Below, one piece after another: positions 39,801 to 45,800 of a stretch of 64,000 nt of DNA. The stretch covers positions 180,032,238-180,096,237 of the forward strand of contig NC_056523.1 in assembly GCF_019175285.1 (NCBI RefSeq), in the 5' to 3' direction. The notes under the pieces are model-generated. The model was not told the DNA's origin. It made no database searches and saw only the letters and a list, made by a program, of their open reading frames with translations. The DNA comes from Sceloporus undulatus (taxonomy: Eukaryota > Chordata > Lepidosauria > Squamata > Phrynosomatidae). Position 1 is the first letter of the stretch; each line of letters opens with the position of its first letter. A program made the position numbers and the translations under genes.

Positions 39801-42800
39801 AGATGAAGGCATCAGTCTTACATTTAAGGCATTCTGTGGGACTGGCTGAATATGAGTGGGACCTACAGAGGAAGAATTTGCCCATGTATGTCCCATGCCT
39901 ACTTTCATATTTTCCCTCAAGCATCAGATTTCAGCCACTTCCAGAGCAGCACACAAGAATAAAGAAATTATTAGTGTCATCTGTGGAAATCTTTCTATCC
40001 TGCTGCTACTGTATATCGGCCTTGAAGTTGGGCAGGTATTTTTAGGCAGATATTCTTCAGGTATTTAGCATTACCTCTGAGCTTTCCATTAAAAAAAAAA
40101 GATCATAAAATCACACAAGAGATTAATAGAAATTTATCAAAAAGAAGTGTGACCTTGTACCATGAAGAGAAAGTATTCTGTATCCTTGTATACTGGGCAT
40201 GGAATAACTCAGCATCTTGGTTTTCATTAACTTTTTCAGTACAGTAGGTAAATTCTCCCAACTATGCTAGAAATCTCCTCCTGGGCTTCATTTAGCTTTC
40301 CCTGTCTTACTTATTGTGCAATTCTTCTCGACAGTGTATTCTCTACTGACTCATCCAATCTAACATTTCAGAAAATCAGCTATCATTCCATCCCATGACA
40401 GTCCTCACTGCCTCCCCCTGCCACATTACACACACTCTTTCACACTCTGCGGTTTCTTTCCACGTTGGGTCCCCAAAATTTGTATTTTCTGTAGCATATC
40501 ACCCAACTCAGTAGTTATCAGTAACGCCTTTACATAGAGTCAGTCACCATGGTGGTGAAGGAAGCTAGGAGCTGTAATCTAAATACACATTTTTTCAAGG
40601 ACTGAGATGCATGCAGTACATAGGAAACAGTTACACCGAGTTGGTCCATTGGTCTATTTACCAGTGTACTGTCCTGTGACAAACAGCGGCTCTTCAGTGG
40701 GACAGCAAACCGTCCATCTCCTCCATCTTTCCCGATTTGGCAAGGACAATCTGATTAATCCTCTGTAGTCCCACTCTTTCAGCTACTTTTAAAATGTCCT
40801 AGTTTTTCTCTCACCCTCCCACTTTCCCCCTTTCTTCTCAGCTTACTTCAGTTGCTGCAAACTGAGTTCCAAGTAGAAAAGTAGTTTTCACCCATTTAAC
40901 TCAATGGGGGGATAGGACAGAAGAGGGCAGAATCTTGCCCTTTCCAGTAGGTTCAGACAAAAATCTAACTGCTGCAGCCTGTCCTGGCTTATCTATTCTT
41001 CCTCAATAATTTCTGCTGTCTTCGACACACTCTGATGTTGCTTGGCTACACGTGTCCTGTTTTTCATCAGTGAAAAGTTGGAGCATACTGGACAAGTACA
41101 TATTAGCAGCTTGATGTTCTCAAGACAGTCCACAGGCTAGGTTGGAAGGCTCAGCTTGAAATGGTGGAGTGAGCCCACCCCTGCTAATATCATAGGCCAC
41201 TGATGGAACTGTTTTAGCTAGAGATATTAGGGATTGAACCTGGGACTTAACTGCATTCAGAGCACTTACTCAGCAACAGAAAGCTGCGTTACGTAAGAAA
41301 CTGTTCATTTTCAATGTGAAGTCGAAGGCTTTCATGGCCAGCATCCATAGTTTTTTGTGGGTTTCTCTCAGTCTCTCTCTCTCTCTCTCTGTGGTGGGGA
41401 TCCTGTGCGTCTCTCAGCCCAGTTCCCAGGATGCTATTGGGGGGGGGTCTCTCTGTCATCCTCTTGGCTTCCTTACAGCAAGCAACGTAAAAGCAAGCTA
41501 CCGTATGACGATTTTTTTGTACAATGGCCAAAACATAAATGTGCCCCCCCCCATGTTCGTGGTATGATCACATGGTACATCATCCACCTTTCGCATGCAC
41601 CTTGATTGTAACCTCCAGGTCAACAGCCTCCTCTCCTCTCGCCACCCATCGTCCTTACCCTTGGTGCCACAACATGGATCTCCAGTCATCTTGAGTTTAC
41701 TGTTTACAACAAACAAACTAGTCTGTTTTCGTCTTTTGCATTTTTGGTAGTGATCATGCAGTAGTGTTTCAGTGTTTGTGTTTGATTTTGAATGTTTGCC
41801 TAGTACGTTTACTACTGTATTGCATTCTTATGACAAGTTTTAAACTAAGTAAATAGGAAGTTTTAGTTGTTTAGGTGAGTACTCTATTATTACATTATCT
41901 TAGGGGATGGGGAGGCACAGCTGCCCTGTATTCTATATCTTTTATCATTACGTAATCAGAAATCAGAACAAGAATGTTGTTCTATAAAAGGCAATAAATT
42001 AGGCTACACAGACAATAATAGCAGAATAAAAAAGTATTTAACCTGTAAAAACTTAATTGGCTTTTTGACTAATTCTCAGTACTATGATGAGAGATTGGAA
42101 CCTAAGTTTTATATCATGTTTAGCTTTAACAAATGAAACAGCGGAAATCAAGGAGTGAAAATAATTATATGGGGTGGCAGGGGTGCCAAAATATTTCTCG
42201 CCTAGGATGGTCAAATACCTAGAGCCAGCCCTGGGGAAGAGCCCTCCTCCTCCTCTCCACCCAGCTCCCCCAGAGATGGCCAAAGGGGGCCCTGGTCAGT
42301 CCCAACCTCCCCCCCCCCCCATGAAACCTTTGGTTCTCCCTCCTTTGCCCCTCTTTCCAGGAGGGAGGGAGGGGCTCTTCAGGGGGATTTGGGGGGAGGA
42401 GAGCCATTTTAGTTTGGAAAATCAGTATGAAAAGGGTTCTCAGATCCTCAAGCTCAAGTCTATGAAAGCTTATGCTGCCAACTTCTATCTTTCAGTTAGT
42501 CTCAAAGGTGCTGAAAGATCCCTTTGCAGCCTGTAGAACTAGCAACTTTTTCACAGAAACTTGTCCCACCCTCTGTGTTACTGGATAATTTCAAATTGTT
42601 TCTTGTCCAGTGTTAATACGTTTACACTTCAAAAGCCAATTTTGGTTTGTTTTTTAAAAAAACAGCAGCAGCAAAGCTCTTTCCATATTGATTATGTGGT
42701 TTGTGTAGCTGACAAAAGAGGATTCTTAACACAATTTGGCAGTTTATCGTTTACAACTATCATCATGTTAGCAGCACGTGGCACCACTTGCCATAGAGCC

Positions 42801-45800
42801 CAGAGTCAGCAACTACCTTGCTGCAAAGACACTGATGTAAGGTATGCCTACTTCATCCATTGTTGTGGCACATAAACTGATAAGAATAACAGTGGCTGCA
42901 TCCGTACTGCAGAAATAATCCAGTTTGACACCGCTTTAATGGTCATAGCTCCATCCTGTGGAATCCTGGGATTTGTAGTTTGTTGTGGTAGCAGAGCACT
43001 CTGACAGAGAAGGCTAAATGTCTCAGGAAACTACAGATCCCAGAACTCCATAGCAGTGAACCATGGCAGTTAAAGTACTGTCAACTTGGTTTATTGCTAC
43101 AATGTGGATGCAGCCACTGCCTCTACATTTACATCAGGGCAGGGATTAGGGTTCCCAGTTTAAGATCATCCCAGCTCCTGAGGTTTCTGGAACAAAACCT
43201 AAGACCTAAAGTGCATCTACACTGTAGAAATCATGCAGTCTATGCACCACAGTCTTCTAGTTCCATCCCATGGAATCCTGGGATTTATATTTAGACATGG
43301 TCTTTTAGCCTTCTCTGTCAAAGAGTGCTGGTGCTTCACAAAACTACAATTCCTGGTATTCTGTAGGATGGAACCATGGCAGTTAAACTCAAACTGAATT
43401 ATTTCTACAGTGTAGATGCACCCCTAGATACAGCCACAGTAATGTCAATAACAATAAGTGTTGCATTAAGCACCAACGACCATTGCTCACAGCGTCTCAT
43501 TCAAACATACACACACTTACAAAGAGAGAACATATTTTCCTGTTGGGAAATGAAGATAGCACGTTTAGCAATTATGTTTACTTTTTTGGTTTATAATTTT
43601 AATGTTTCATTGTTATTGTATTATAATATTCTTATTCTTATTATATTTATTTATTCATAGTACTGTATAATGTTTATTTTATTATAAATGTCATTTACTA
43701 TTTTTAGTTACAATTTAAATTTATATTTTATAATTTTCTTTTCTTTCGATCTAGCCTTTCTCCCAATAGGAGACCTGGGATGCCTCATCATTTGATTGGA
43801 ATTAAATTAAAACAATGTCTAGTACAAAAAATTGCAGTTGGCCCTTCATGTCCATGGATTCTGCATCTATGGCTTCAACTATCCACAGCTTGAAAATACA
43901 TTGCTTAAAAATCCAAAATGCAAAGCTTGATTTTCCCACTTTATATAAGGGACACCACTATACTACATCATTATATATAATGGGATTTAAGCATCCATGG
44001 ATGTTGGTATCCATGTCGGGTCCTGGAACCAAACTCCATCTTATTGCATGTTAAAAACATTAATTTAAAACAGTTTTGAAAAGCACATTGAAATCTAATA
44101 ATAATTATAGAAATTAATGTCTTTTTCATCATTTCCAGCTGGGATAGAAAGAACAATCCTGAACCATGGAATAAACTGAGTCCCAATGACCAGTACAAGG
44201 TACGTGAAGGATTATGTTTTCCATCATTCACACTCAGAACCAAGAGAATAAAAACTATATCTAATAATACATAGGGCAGTGATAGTCAAACATTTTACCC
44301 TTGGGACTCCCCTTCACATCTATATCTGGATTTCATGCTCCCTTCCCCTTCAATGTAGTATATAAATAAAAATATTTTGTTTATTTTGTGGCCTTCTGTA
44401 TCCATGGGTTCTTTATCCATGGATTTGACTTTCCAATATTTTTTAAAATTGAAAATATTTTTAAAAATATAAATTCCAGAAAAGAAACCTTAATTTTGCC
44501 ATTTTATACAGTGACTCCATAGACTCACAGAATTATAGAGTTAGAAAAGACCACAAGAGCCATCCCGTCCAATTCCCTGTCATGCAGGAACTCACAATCA
44601 AAGCATCTCTGACAGATAGCCATCCAGCTTCTGTTTAAAGATCTCCAAATCCTTCGTGTATGCACTGAAGTTTGGATACAGGATTCAGTAAAATGGTGTC
44701 CCTTATATAAAATGGCAAAATCAAGGTTTGCTTTTGGGAATTTATATATATATTAAATATTTTGAAGCCATGGGTGCTTGAATCCATGGATAAAAAAATT
44801 CATAGATATGGAGGGCTGAGTTTATAAGTGATGCCATTTTCCTATGCCATTGTATTTGATGGGACTTGAGCATCCATGGATTTTGGTATCCACAGGGGGT
44901 CCTGGAATCAAACCCCAGTGGATACCAAGAATTCACTGTATATTAATATTTTAACATTTTATAATAAAATAACATTGTTCAAATTAGAACAGTTTTATTG
45001 AAGTAAATCCAGTGTTTAACTCAACAAACATATAAATTTTACACATAAAATGTTGGGAAGACAAGGAGGAAGAAGGATCAGAGCCTCCAAGTCTTGCTCC
45101 CCTTTGAGCAACTCTCACACACACATACCAGGAGTCCTGCCCCACCATTTGAGAACTGGTGTCATAACGGAAAAATTCAGTTACCAGCTTCATGTCTGGC
45201 CAAAATGAAAGAGCTGTCTCTTTTGCCCATGACTGCCTGCTCCCCTGCCTTCTCCCCCTTGGTCCTCCCCACCTAAATATCCTGACAGAGAGTGTAGTGC
45301 AAGGAGGCTTCTTCATTTCCTTACATTTGTCCTTGCTTTTATGCTTGCAGAGGGATGCTGAACAGGTAGTGACAACTAGAGAGGAACTGCCACAGCAGAA
45401 AGCTCCAAAGCATGGCAGTGGATGCCCATATGGGCCTTTATGGGTGCCCAGTCCTACCTACACCCTTGAGTAGAACCACAATAAATATGAAGAGAGCAGT
45501 CACACATCTCAAAGGTTTTATACAGGGTGTTTTTAAGAATCGCCTCATGACACAGGAATTTTAGTAGGACACAGCAAGGCTGCCCCAGTGGCATCCCCAG
45601 CCCTGGTGTCATCTGGTGCAGGAGAGGCTGTTGGTGGATGCCAGGGGGTGGGCAAAAGGGCATGCTTGGCCATCTCCTTTGCTGCTGCGGCATTGGCTTC
45701 CTCATGAGGAGACCGGTGCTGCCACAGAGAAGTTAGGGACAGAACACTTGGCCCTCTCTCTTGCTACTGTGGCACTAGCCTCCTCAAGAGGACATCAGTA

